From Bryobacterales bacterium (GTDB lineage: Bacteria; Acidobacteriota; Terriglobia; Bryobacterales; Bryobacteraceae), in assembly GCA_016721425.1 (NCBI GenBank), contig JADKID010000015.1:124001-188000 (forward strand): DNA of 64,000 bases, given 5' to 3'. The translations under genes and the position numbers were made by a program. Position 1 is the first letter of the stretch; each line of letters starts with the position of its first letter. Below, piece after piece: positions 34,312-42,568 of the stretch. Below the pieces are notes generated by a model that saw only the letters and a list, made by a program, of their open reading frames with translations, was not told the DNA's origin and did no database searches.

Positions 34312-35057
34312 GCGACTCCTTCCATCTACCGGTCTATCGGCGGGGCCACTGGTGCAGATCCCAGCCAGCTTCTGGCATCCAGGCACTGCCTCCCCGATCC
34401 CTCCGTTGGCGGAAATCCAGACACCGAGCTTGGGTGGAAGACGCCAAGTTGAACTGTGATTCGCGCACTGGGCCAGGAGTAAGCGACCGGGACAAGGTCC
34501 GGTATTGGCATGGCGCGGGATGTTGCTCTCAGAAAACTGGACATTGTCGTAGTGAGGCTGTGCCGCCGAATAACCAAAGTGAGCCAAATAATGCGCATGT
34601 CAACAAGTCGCCGGTCACCCGCTTAATGCAATGGCTCGCTTCAATAAAATCAGAAAAAGACACAATTCGACGTTCTCGCAAGAACGCCGTTTGGGTGGGA
34701 GCAGTACCCGGAGTGAGTGTAAGGTGTTTGGCTGAGTCTCAGCAATGCTCTCGATGGTGAGCTATCTTTGGTAAGTACCCTTAGCTCTAAACGTTTACAC
34801 CCCAATGGGTGAGTACGACTCCGGCGAATGCGCGATGCGTACCGGAAACGCAAATCGGGAGGGCCTAAGCGCAGTTTTCCGCTTGCCTTTGGCGTCTGCC
34901 GGTGGTACATATTGAAGTCGAAGCGATCTGACAATACTGAATCGCCCCGCTATTCACCAGCTCGGCAGGGCAGCGCACAACATTCAGGACTTATTCAGAT
35001 CCTATGAAGGGCCCTCAAAAGGATGCCCATTTGGTTGTGCATGCGCGAGGAGGATCT
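34312..35057. other. Long intergenic region between divergent genes
   Basis: About 745 bases with no convincing gene; short open frames here lack codon bias or homology. Base composition is lower in GC than the flanks. Visible items are TTGACA at 34599-34604 on the minus strand (possible -35 of the secreted-protein gene), a 6-bp hairpin CGTTCT/AGAACG at 34671-34686, and on the plus strand TTGAAG (34912) and TACTGA (34935) 17 bases apart, a weak candidate promoter for the LuxR gene. It may hold a long leader or an unrecognised small RNA. Confidence 0.5.
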
Positions 35058-35801
35058 GTGCGCATTGCTCTGATATCCGACAATCTTGTTCTGCGGGCTG
35101 CATTGCGATGTTTGCTCAAGTCCTGGAACATTTCTGCGGTCGCCACGGAGTGTGGTTCGGACGGTGAGTTGCCCGAGCAACTGCGGTTTGCCAATCCTGA
35201 TGTCGCCATTGTCGACCTCAGCGTAGAGTTTGATGTGGGGCTATTGCGAAAGATTCGCTCCCTGTCCCCACAGTGCCGGCTGTTGCTGCTGGCTCGGAGC
35301 CTGGCGCCTGAGCTGTTTTTCCATCTGCGGGAAGAGGGCGGCTACAACATCGTCTGCGTCAAGGCGAACGTTGAGACGTTTCTGGAGTATCTCCATGGCA
35401 CGATTGACGGGCGCTCGATGTTGGATCCATCCGTGTTGCCTGCCGGCTACCAGGAGTCGCGGGTCACGCTGGGGCCCAGGCAGGCCGAATTGGTATCGCT
35501 TCTCGTCCAGGGTCTGAAGAACAAGGAGATCGCTGCGGCCCTCAACATCACCGAGGGCACGGTAAAGGTCTATCTCTCCCGGCTTTTCGAGAAGTTGCAT
35601 GTCAAGGACCGCTTTGAGCTGGCGCTCTTTGGTCTCCGGAACATGAGCATGATCGGCGAAGCAGCCCGGATGCCGCCGAACCGGCCGGGTCCGCAGTCTG
35701 AGACTGCGACCTCCAAGACGGCGCTGATTCTGGACTGGAGAGAGACCGGCTCCGGCCGGATGAGAACTCCAGCACGGAGGAGAAGAGAGGGGGCGATGTG
35801 A
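35058..35801 (+). CDS. LuxR/NarL-type response regulator
   Basis: A 247-residue protein. The N-terminal receiver-like domain (IRIALISDN start, phospho-site region PDVAIVDLSVEFD) lacks the usual run of acidic residues at its start, so phosphorylation is uncertain. The C-terminal LuxR helix-turn-helix is clear: LGPRQAELVSLLVQGLKNKEIAAALNITEG, then TVKVYLSRLFEKLHVKDRFELALF. The GTG at 35058 is chosen because AGGAGG lies 4 bases upstream; an ATG at 35004 has no such site. The stop overlaps the following TadE gene (ATGTGA), so it probably controls or is coexpressed with the Tad genes. A 50-residue basic tail follows the helix-turn-helix. Confidence 0.82.
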   Translation: MRIALISDNLVLRAALRCLLKSWNISAVATECGSDGELPEQLRFANPDVAIVDLSVEFDVGLLRKIRSLSPQCRLLLLARSLAPELFFHLREEGGYNIVCVKANVETFLEYLHGTIDGRSMLDPSVLPAGYQESRVTLGPRQAELVSLLVQGLKNKEIAAALNITEGTVKVYLSRLFEKLHVKDRFELALFGLRNMSMIGEAARMPPNRPGPQSETATSKTALILDWRETGSGRMRTPARRRREGAM

Positions 35802-36298
35802 CAGCCGGTACGGCACGGCGCCGCAAAACGGGAGCGGGCACCATTGAGGCGGGTTTCATCTTCCTGTTTCTGATGGGGATCCTCTTCCTCTTGCTGGATT
35901 TGTGCTGGGGCGTATTCTGCAAGGTGTCGTTGCAGCACGCCGTACGCGAGGGCTGCCGCTACGCCATCACGAGCCAGGTTCAGGCGGGCTATGGCCACCT
36001 GGATTCCATCAAGCGGGTCGTACGGTCCAACGCGATGGGGTTTCTCTCCTCCGATAGTGACTTTGCCAAGATCGCCGTGAATTTCTACCGGATTGACGAC
36101 TTGCAGCAGATGACCGGCGCCGGCAGCAATGCCGGGGGCAACCTGGCCGTAGTCTCGGTAGAGAACTACTCGCTGCGCCCGCTGGTGCCCCTTCTCCGCT
36201 CGTCATCGCCGTTGACGTTCTCAGTGCGGGCGGCAGACAAGCTGGAGGCCTCTCCCAGCGGTATTCCACCAGACCTCAACAATCCACCCAGCCCGTAG
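35798..36298 (+). CDS. TadE-like pseudopilin
   Basis: A 166-residue protein starting at GTG, overlapping the regulator's stop by 4 bases. The N-terminus is the TadE pattern: a basic stretch, then GAGTIEAGFIFLFLMGILFLLLDLCWGVF with the conserved Glu after the basic segment, then VREGCRYAIT. TadE/TadG-like minor pseudopilins are membrane-anchored parts of Tad (tight-adherence) type IVc pili. The C-terminal domain is short and Pro/Ser-rich at its end. No pilin, CpaF or TadB/C genes are in view, so the export machinery must be elsewhere. Confidence 0.82.
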   Translation: MTAGTARRRKTGAGTIEAGFIFLFLMGILFLLLDLCWGVFCKVSLQHAVREGCRYAITSQVQAGYGHLDSIKRVVRSNAMGFLSSDSDFAKIAVNFYRIDDLQQMTGAGSNAGGNLAVVSVENYSLRPLVPLLRSSSPLTFSVRAADKLEASPSGIPPDLNNPPSP

Positions 36299-36326
36299 GA
36301 AATGGAACAGGAGGTTCTCAGCAGGT

Positions 36327-36926
36327 ATGAGCGGGCAGACACGAAATCACAAAGGACTGCGGAGCCGAGGCACGGCGATTGTCGAGTTTGTGCTCGCCGC
36401 GGCCTTTATCTATACGCCGCTCGTCCTGGGCACGATGGTGGTTGGGGTCAATATCATCCGGTCCATTCAAGTCACACAGGTAAACCGCGATGCCGGCCAC
36501 ATGTTTGCACGCGGCGTTGATTTTTCCGCTGCCACCAATCGGACAATGCTGACCTACATCGCCTCGGGACTCAATCTCACGGCCGGTGGAAAGAGCGTCG
36601 TCATTCTGACGTCCATCCTGAAGGTCGGCCCCACCGAATGCGCCAGTTGCCTCAACCTCCACAAGACCGTCATCACGCGACAGATCCGAATTGGCAACAC
36701 CGCGCTGCGCGCCAGCGCCTACGGCACGCCAACCGTTGACGGCACTGGCGCGGTTAGCAACTATCTGACCAACCCGCTGGCAGTCACCACTACCTTCGAC
36801 CCTGCCGTCATGACGCTCGGTGAAGGTGAAATCGCCTATGTGGCGGAAACTTACTATCGCTCGTCAGAGCTCGATCTGCCGGGATTCATGACCGGCACCG
36901 GCGTCTTCGCGCGGGGAATCTTCTAA
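36327..36926 (+). CDS. Second TadE-like pseudopilin
   Basis: A 199-residue protein with AGGAGG upstream. A basic N-terminus leads into SRGTAIVEFVLAAAFIYTPLVLGTMVVGVNI, the TadE membrane segment with its conserved Glu (VEF). The C-terminal domain has a C-A-S-C pair (ECASCLNL). Like its neighbour, it would be a minor component of a Tad pilus. It ends at TAA, which shares an A with the start of the TadG-like gene (TAATG), so translation is coupled. Confidence 0.8.
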   Translation: MSGQTRNHKGLRSRGTAIVEFVLAAAFIYTPLVLGTMVVGVNIIRSIQVTQVNRDAGHMFARGVDFSAATNRTMLTYIASGLNLTAGGKSVVILTSILKVGPTECASCLNLHKTVITRQIRIGNTALRASAYGTPTVDGTGAVSNYLTNPLAVTTTFDPAVMTLGEGEIAYVAETYYRSSELDLPGFMTGTGVFARGIF

Positions 36927-38389
36927 TGAGCCGCAATCTACAGCGCACTCGGCCGGCCACGAAACGGACAGGCGTTGCCCTGCTCACCACCACGCTGGCT
37001 GTTCTGGTTTTCGGTCCAATGATCGGACTCGCCATCGACGTCGGCATCCTCTATCTGCTCAAGGCGCGTCTTTCCCAGGCAGCCGATGCCGCGTGCCTGG
37101 CGGGCGCGAGGAGCCTGAGCCGGGCAGCCAACATCGCGGATCAGCGCGCCATGGCCATTGCGGTGACAGAGAAGTTTTTTGACGTGAACTTTCCCGGCGG
37201 GTACTTTGGCACACGCAACATGCAGCGCACGCCAACCGTGGACGAGACCAACGCCCGGCTTCGTATCGTCAGTTTGACGGCCCAAGTGCAGGCGCCGCTC
37301 TATTTTCTGCGCCTCCTGAATCACGAATGGGCGGATCTCCGCGTGACCGCCGAGGCCCGCCGCCGCGACGTCAACGTCATGATGGTGATTGACCGCTCCG
37401 GGTCGCTCGAGACCGCCGGCGCCTGTCCAGCTGTCCGCACTGCCGCCAATTCGTTCGTCGATAAGTTTGCGAACGGCCGCGACCGGCTGGGGTTGGTGAG
37501 TTTCAATGGCGCATCGATGCTGGACTACGCGCCCACTCTGAATTTCAAGGATGCGCCCGCCCTCTCCACGAAGATCGCGGCCATCAGGTGTGGCGGATGG
37601 ACCGGTATGAATCAGGCGCTGTGGCTGGGGTATCAGCAACTGGTCAACCTGGATGAACGAGGCGCCCTGAACGTCATACTGCTGTTTACCGACGGGCGCC
37701 CCACGGCGCTCACCGCCAACTTTCCCATCCGCACGGTTTCGGACCAGCGCTATGGCGACGGTGTGAACCTGCCGCCGAATTACCCGAGCACCTCCACGCT
37801 ATACAACATGGCCAGGAGCAACTGCGCCAGCACAGCGGCCAAGCGGGGTTTCATCGCAGTCGGCAACTTCAACGCACGCGGAACTACTGAGGGCTTGCGG
37901 AGGCACGACCTCTACGTGACCACCGAGGCAACGATTGCCGATAACGCTGGATGCGCGTTCCGAACTAACGCCAACTCGGTCCGCCGCGACATCAGCTACA
38001 TCCCAGCCACTGATGCCTACGGCAACTCCACCATCAACCAGCTCTACAAGACGACGGAGCGGTTCCCCGCTGGCCATCCCTACGTCGGGCAGATCCGCCC
38101 GGACTCGCCCCTCGCCCTGCGCAACGCTGCCTACAATGCCACCGACAACGCCGCATCCCGCATTCGGGCGGATCGCAATCTCGATGTCACAATCTACGTG
38201 ATCGGTCTGGGCGGAACCGGGGGCACCGAAACACCGGATGCCGTCCTTATGCAGCGAATCGCCAACACGGGGACTCAGATTCTGGACCCGGATCGCCCCA
38301 AGGGCTTGTACATCTACGCGCCCACTCAGACGCAGTTGACGGATGCATTTCTGCGCGTGGCTTCCGAGATGCTGCGGCTCGCTTTGTGA
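36926..38389 (+). CDS. TadG-like protein with von Willebrand factor A domain
   Basis: A 487-residue protein. An N-terminal membrane segment (GVALLTTTLAVLVFGPMIGLAIDVGILYLLK) is followed by the TadG pattern AADAACLAGARSL. A vWA domain spans about residues 145-480, with the MIDAS start VMMVIDRSGSLETA, a later Thr in GGWTGMNQAL, and ILLFTDGRP. It likely binds a metal and ligand at the outer surface, in adhesion through the Tad pilus. It is the last gene of the regulator-TadE-TadE-TadG operon. Confidence 0.86.
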   Translation: MSRNLQRTRPATKRTGVALLTTTLAVLVFGPMIGLAIDVGILYLLKARLSQAADAACLAGARSLSRAANIADQRAMAIAVTEKFFDVNFPGGYFGTRNMQRTPTVDETNARLRIVSLTAQVQAPLYFLRLLNHEWADLRVTAEARRRDVNVMMVIDRSGSLETAGACPAVRTAANSFVDKFANGRDRLGLVSFNGASMLDYAPTLNFKDAPALSTKIAAIRCGGWTGMNQALWLGYQQLVNLDERGALNVILLFTDGRPTALTANFPIRTVSDQRYGDGVNLPPNYPSTSTLYNMARSNCASTAAKRGFIAVGNFNARGTTEGLRRHDLYVTTEATIADNAGCAFRTNANSVRRDISYIPATDAYGNSTINQLYKTTERFPAGHPYVGQIRPDSPLALRNAAYNATDNAASRIRADRNLDVTIYVIGLGGTGGTETPDAVLMQRIANTGTQILDPDRPKGLYIYAPTQTQLTDAFLRVASEMLRLAL

Positions 38390-38592
38390 GCGGTGATGGG
38401 ATCGCCGGATTCGCGCCCGCCAACGCCTTCCCGGGCCACCCGATTGCCGCCCCACCGCTGAAGCTGCCAGTTTGCTCTCCGAACCGCACTCCGCCCGCCA
38501 GGGGATCCCGCCTTGGCGCGAGTGGCCCGCGGTCCGAATCGGGTGAAATGCCGTTGTGATAGTGTTTGGTCCAGCATCCAGGAGGGCGGCAG

Positions 38593-39564
38593 ATGAAGGA
38601 CAGTACGCGGAGTCTGGCGGGGCGCCGGACTTTTGTGGGCGCGGCATTCGCCGGGCTGGGCTTTACCGGACTGAGCGCCCGTGCACCGAAGCCCCAGGTG
38701 GGCGCCACGCCCATGCGGGAGTTCGGCAAAACAGGCGTCAAACTCACTGTTGTTGGACAGGGCGGTGCGCGTCTGGCGCTACTCCGCACCAAGGAGGCAG
38801 CCCGCCCCCATGTACGGCACGCCTACGAGCTCGGACTCAACTACTTCGATTGCGCGCACAGCTACTGGGAGGGCCACTCCGAAGAGGTCTATGGCGATGT
38901 GCTTTCTGATGTCCGCAAGCAGGTGTTCATCACGACGAAGTCCAGCAAACGGACACGTGTCGAGGCGGAGCGCGAACTGCACGCGTCGCTGAAAAGTCTG
39001 AAGACCGATTACGTGGATCTCTGGCAGATGCACGGGATTCAGGATCAAAAGGACGTGGATCAGATCTTCGCGCCCGGTGGAGCCATCGCAGCATTTGAGG
39101 CCGCAAAAAAGGCGGGCAAATGCCGGTTCTTTGGCTTCACCGGCCACCATGATCCCAATGCTCACCTCTCCATGCTCAAGGCGTACGACAAGTGGGATTC
39201 CATCCTCATGCCACTCCACGCCGCCGATCCCGCCTATCTGAGCTTCGAGAAGATCACACTGCCCGCCGCGCGCGAACGCGGTATTGGCGTACAGGCTATG
39301 AAAGTCTTCGGCAACGCGTTCCTGCTGCGTGTTCTCAATGCCGAAGAGTGCTTGCGGTATGCGCTGAGCCTGCCCATCCACTGTGCCACCGTAGGATGCA
39401 GCACCATCGGGCAGCTCGATGACGACGTGCGATTCGCGCAGAGCTTCCAGCCCTACAGCGCCGCCGAAATGGAAGACTTGCGGAAACGCGCCGTGACGGC
39501 CGGTCCGGGCGGCTTGCAGGGCCCGGCACTGGAGTACTGGAAGATCGGCGGCGTGTGGAAGTAG
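38593..39564 (+). CDS. Tat-exported aldo/keto reductase
   Basis: A 323-residue protein. A twin-arginine signal (AGRRTFVGAAFAGLGFTGLSA) is followed by a (beta/alpha)8 AKR barrel: GQGGARLALLR, AYELGLNYFDCAHSYWEGHSEEVYG with the catalytic Asp and Tyr, TTKSS with the Lys, YVDLWQMHGI with the His, and VGCSTIGQLDD near the NADP site. AKRs are normally cytoplasmic, so export suggests a cofactor carried across by Tat. The start at 38593 has GGAGG close upstream. It is followed 27 bases on by an RpiB-like gene, also with a Tat-type leader. Confidence 0.85.
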   Translation: MKDSTRSLAGRRTFVGAAFAGLGFTGLSARAPKPQVGATPMREFGKTGVKLTVVGQGGARLALLRTKEAARPHVRHAYELGLNYFDCAHSYWEGHSEEVYGDVLSDVRKQVFITTKSSKRTRVEAERELHASLKSLKTDYVDLWQMHGIQDQKDVDQIFAPGGAIAAFEAAKKAGKCRFFGFTGHHDPNAHLSMLKAYDKWDSILMPLHAADPAYLSFEKITLPAARERGIGVQAMKVFGNAFLLRVLNAEECLRYALSLPIHCATVGCSTIGQLDDDVRFAQSFQPYSAAEMEDLRKRAVTAGPGGLQGPALEYWKIGGVWK

Positions 39565-39591
39565 CGGGCGGCAACCGGAGGATACACCGAA

Positions 39592-40131
39592 ATGTCAGAC
39601 GATGCGATTCAACGGCGCAAGTTCTTGAGCGGCGTGGCTGCCGTCCCGATCGCGGCGGGCGCCCAGTCGAAGCCAATGGCGGGGAAGATGCCGCTGGCGA
39701 TAGGCTGCGACCATGCGGGATTCCCACTGAAGGGCCCGGTGATCGCTCTGCTCAAGTCCTGGGGGCACAGCGTCACAGACTGCGGCACATTTAGCGACGC
39801 TCCGGTGGACTTCCCTGACATTGCGCAGAAGGTCTGCGCTGAGGTGCTCTCCGGCAAGGCGCAGCGCGGCGTGCTGGTTTGTGGCACCGGTGTTGGGGCC
39901 TGCATTGCGGGCAACAAAGTACGCGGGATCCGGGCGGCACTCTGCCACGACACTTACTCCGCGCACCAGTGCGTGGAGCACGACGACGTCAACCTGCTGT
40001 GCGTCGGCGCATGGATCATTGGTGTCAAGGTCGCCGAAGAGGTCTTGCGCGCCTACGTCAATGCGAACTTCAGCACAGACGAGGACTTCCGCCGCCGGGT
40101 TCGTAAACTCGGCGAGATGGAAAAGCGGTAA
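39592..40131 (+). CDS. rpiB: RpiB-type sugar-phosphate isomerase with Tat-like leader
   Basis: A 179-residue protein. The isomerase core starts at MPLAIGCDHAGFPLKGPV and has LVCGTGVGACIAGNKVRGIRAALCHDTYSAH and the C-terminal EEVLRAYVNANFS. These are family hallmarks of ribose-5-phosphate isomerase B, including the active-site Cys in CGTG. Ahead of the core are about 30 extra residues with QRRKFLSGVAAVPIAAGAQ, a plausible twin-arginine signal. RpiB is cytoplasmic and needs sugar phosphates, so an exported form would be unexpected. It forms a probable operon with the preceding Tat-exported aldo/keto reductase. Confidence 0.83.
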   Translation: MSDDAIQRRKFLSGVAAVPIAAGAQSKPMAGKMPLAIGCDHAGFPLKGPVIALLKSWGHSVTDCGTFSDAPVDFPDIAQKVCAEVLSGKAQRGVLVCGTGVGACIAGNKVRGIRAALCHDTYSAHQCVEHDDVNLLCVGAWIIGVKVAEEVLRAYVNANFSTDEDFRRRVRKLGEMEKR

Positions 40132-40136
40132 GGCGC

Positions 40137-40880
40137 CTAACCACGCATGGACTTCTCAACCGCAGCCGCGCGCGGGTGCAGGATGTCGTTCTCCAGCCGG
40201 ATGTGCTCGAAGAGATCCGCCTCCAACTCCGCCAGAGAGGCAAAGACGCCGCGAAAATTGGCGCAGGCATAATCGGCCGGCACGTAGTCCCGCGTGATCT
40301 CGCGCATGCGGGCGAGCATCTCTTTCACCGCGTCGTGTTCGCGCTCCATCACGCCGATGGGGTTCAGCACTGTTCCGAAAGGCGGCGGCGGCATCAGTTG
40401 GCCCAGTTTGGCGGCGGCCTCGTAGCGCTCTATCACGGGGAAGAGGATCATCTCTTCCTTGTGCAGGTGGCCGTCGAGATCGGCCTGCAGGTCGCAGTAG
40501 ACCTCATGCAGGCGGGTGAGCAGTGCGCCATCGCGCTCGCCGTGGCGCCCGGCCATGCGGTCCAACCGCGCCCGCAGGCGGGGCAGTTCCAGCTTGAGAT
40601 ACTCGTGATGCCGCACGATGATGTGGGCGATCAGTTCGCGCAGGGACATGGAGTCCCAGTCCTTCTCTACCGCGGTTCGGGCAGCCGCGGCCGCTTCCAG
40701 CTCCGCCAGCACCATGGCCGGATCCGCGCCGTGGATCCGGCACGCTTCCTCCAACGGAAGTTCGGCCTCGGTGTGGAAGTCCAGGCCGAACTTCTCGATC
40801 ACAACGACGCAGCGAAAGTTGCGAGAGGTCCAATCACCGACCGTGCCGGCTGCCAGAGTGGGGGTTGCATGAGAGCTCAT
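40137..40880 (-). CDS. Ric/ScdA-like iron-sulfur cluster repair protein
   Basis: A 247-residue protein. An N-terminal ScdA_N-like segment (CVVVIEKFGLDF then LPLEEACRIHGADPAMVLAEL) is followed by a hemerythrin-like di-iron domain: ELIAHIIVRHHEYLKLELPRL, GHLHKEEMILFPVI, MEREHDAVKEML and LFEHIRLENDILHPRA, giving the expected His and Glu ligands. The family repairs nitrosative or oxidative damage to iron-sulfur clusters. The usual C-C-G-G after GLDF is missing here (FHTEAEL), which is odd. ATG 40880 is chosen; a CRP/FNR-type palindrome lies about 34 bases upstream. Confidence 0.85.
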   Translation of the reverse strand: MSSHATPTLAAGTVGDWTSRNFRCVVVIEKFGLDFHTEAELPLEEACRIHGADPAMVLAELEAAAAARTAVEKDWDSMSLRELIAHIIVRHHEYLKLELPRLRARLDRMAGRHGERDGALLTRLHEVYCDLQADLDGHLHKEEMILFPVIERYEAAAKLGQLMPPPPFGTVLNPIGVMEREHDAVKEMLARMREITRDYVPADYACANFRGVFASLAELEADLFEHIRLENDILHPRAAAVEKSMRG

Positions 40881-40913
40881 GCACTCAGTCTGCCTCAGTG
40901 CGGCGCACGGGTC

Positions 40914-40929
40914 TGTGACCGCCATCACA
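40914..40929. promoter_or_regulatory. CRP/FNR-family binding site
   Basis: TGTGACCGCCATCACA matches the CRP half-sites exactly (TGTGA, six bases, TCACA). It lies between the divergent ric-like gene (start 40880) and the ADP-ribosylglycohydrolase gene (start 40979), about 35 and 50 bases from the two starts. A CRP/FNR-family regulator sensing NO, oxygen or cAMP could control either gene. Which one is inference. Confidence 0.65.
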
Positions 40930-40978
40930 AACTGAGAACGGCTGATCTGGATGTGATAAAGTCTCTACCGGAGCTCAT

Positions 40979-42514
40979 ATGAAACGGTTCACCGCCTTCT
41001 TCCTCGTTGCCCTTTGCGCTGCGGCCCAGCCCTCTACGCGCACCATTTCCCTCACTGAGTTGCGAGACCGGATCGCCGGCGGGTGGGCCGGCCAGATGAT
41101 CGGCGTCTCCTATGGCGCGCCGACAGAGTTTCGCTACAAAGGGGTCATCATCCCGAAGGACAAGCTCCCCCAGTGGAAGCCGGAGAAGGTGGATAACTCG
41201 CTTGGCCAGGACGACCTGTATGTGGACATGACCTTTGCCAAGGTGCTGGACGACAAGGGCCTGGACGCCACCACAGAGGACTTCGGCGCCATGTTCAAGG
41301 ATGCCAAGTATGATCTGTGGCACGCCAATCTCGCTGCCCGCCGCGCCCTGAAGCGCGGTGTCTCGGCGACGTTGACCGGCACGCCAACTTACAACGCCCA
41401 CGCCAATGACATCGACTTTCAAATCGAGGCCGATTTCATCGGTCTGATGACGCCGGGCATGCCGCAAGCCGCCAATAGCATCGCCTGGCGGGCGGGCAGG
41501 GTGATGAACTACGGCGACGGCCTCTACGGAGGGATGTTTGTGGGTTGCATGTATGCGGCGGCGTTCTTTGAGAGCGACCCGCACAAAGTGGTGGAGGCCG
41601 GGTTGGCGTGCATGCCCGGCAAGAGTCCTTACGCCCTGCTGATCAAGGATCTGCTGGCGTGGCACAAGCAAACGCCGCAGGATTGGGAGAAGGTGTGGCT
41701 GCAGGTCCAGGCAAAATGGGATCGTCGCGATCCCTGCCCCGACGGCGCTCTTCATGAGTTCAACATCGATGCCAAGCTCAACGGCGCCTACATCGCGTTT
41801 GGACTTCTCTTCGGCGACGGAGACATGACGAAGACCATCGAGATCTCCACACGCGCCGGCCAGGATTCAGACTGCAACCCTTCGTCCGCCGCCGGCATTC
41901 TCGGCACCATGCTCGGCTACGAGAAGATCCCGGGGATGTGGAAGGACGGCATTCCCAGGATCTCCGATCGTAAGTTCCGCTACACGGACTTCACGTTTAA
42001 GACCATCGTGGACAGCACCTACAGCCGCGCCCTGGCGGTGGCCAAGAAGAACGGCGGCAGTGTTGCCGGCGATGTGCTGACCGTGAAAATGCAGGCGCCC
42101 AAAGAGCCCAAGCTCGAGTTGTGGGACGACTACGGCTCGCCGGTAGAGCGCATCGCCTACACGGATCCGCGCTGGAAGTTCACTGGCGCGTGGCAGGACG
42201 ACGCGAAGATGAAGAGCCGTTGGGCAGACGCCAAGGGCGCCGAGACCACGGTTGAATTCGAAGGCACCGGCGCGATCCTGGCCGGGCCCTACCTGCCGGA
42301 AGGCGGGCAGGCGGATGTCTATCTGGACGGCAAGTTCAGCCGCACGGTGGATGTCTATCCCGACGAGAACAACTGGAAGGGCGGCGAATCGGTTTGGCAC
42401 CAGTTCCACCTCAAGCCGGGCAAGCACACCCTGCGGCTGGTGGTGAAGGGCGAGAAGTACGGCGCCTCGCGCGGAGCCCATGTGGCAGTGACGGATCTGG
42501 TTCTGTTCCGCTGA
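40979..42514 (+). CDS. Exported ADP-ribosylglycohydrolase-family protein
   Basis: A 511-residue protein with signal peptide MKRFTAFFLVALCAAAQ. The glycohydrolase fold begins with LRDRIAGGWAGQMIGVSYGAPTE, has DDLYVDMTFAKVLD in the position of the first metal-binding D-D-T motif, and ends with ISTRAGQDSDCNPSSAAGILGTMLG carrying the second Asp-rich motif. These enzymes remove ADP-ribose from proteins or small molecules using two magnesium ions; distant exported members probably act on other glycosides. The last ~130 residues form a beta domain (VEFEGTGAILAGPYLPEGG). It heads an operon with ROK and PIG-L genes. Confidence 0.83.
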   Translation: MKRFTAFFLVALCAAAQPSTRTISLTELRDRIAGGWAGQMIGVSYGAPTEFRYKGVIIPKDKLPQWKPEKVDNSLGQDDLYVDMTFAKVLDDKGLDATTEDFGAMFKDAKYDLWHANLAARRALKRGVSATLTGTPTYNAHANDIDFQIEADFIGLMTPGMPQAANSIAWRAGRVMNYGDGLYGGMFVGCMYAAAFFESDPHKVVEAGLACMPGKSPYALLIKDLLAWHKQTPQDWEKVWLQVQAKWDRRDPCPDGALHEFNIDAKLNGAYIAFGLLFGDGDMTKTIEISTRAGQDSDCNPSSAAGILGTMLGYEKIPGMWKDGIPRISDRKFRYTDFTFKTIVDSTYSRALAVAKKNGGSVAGDVLTVKMQAPKEPKLELWDDYGSPVERIAYTDPRWKFTGAWQDDAKMKSRWADAKGAETTVEFEGTGAILAGPYLPEGGQADVYLDGKFSRTVDVYPDENNWKGGESVWHQFHLKPGKHTLRLVVKGEKYGASRGAHVAVTDLVLFR

Positions 42515-42568
42515 GTGGACTTGGGGGCGCTTGCCGCCGGACAATGGGGTTTTAGGTAGTTATTTCCT

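Noticed and set aside
34312..35057. A riboswitch ahead of the LuxR-Tad operon
   Set aside because: The only paired element is a 6-bp hairpin. No conserved core of a known riboswitch class could be recognised.
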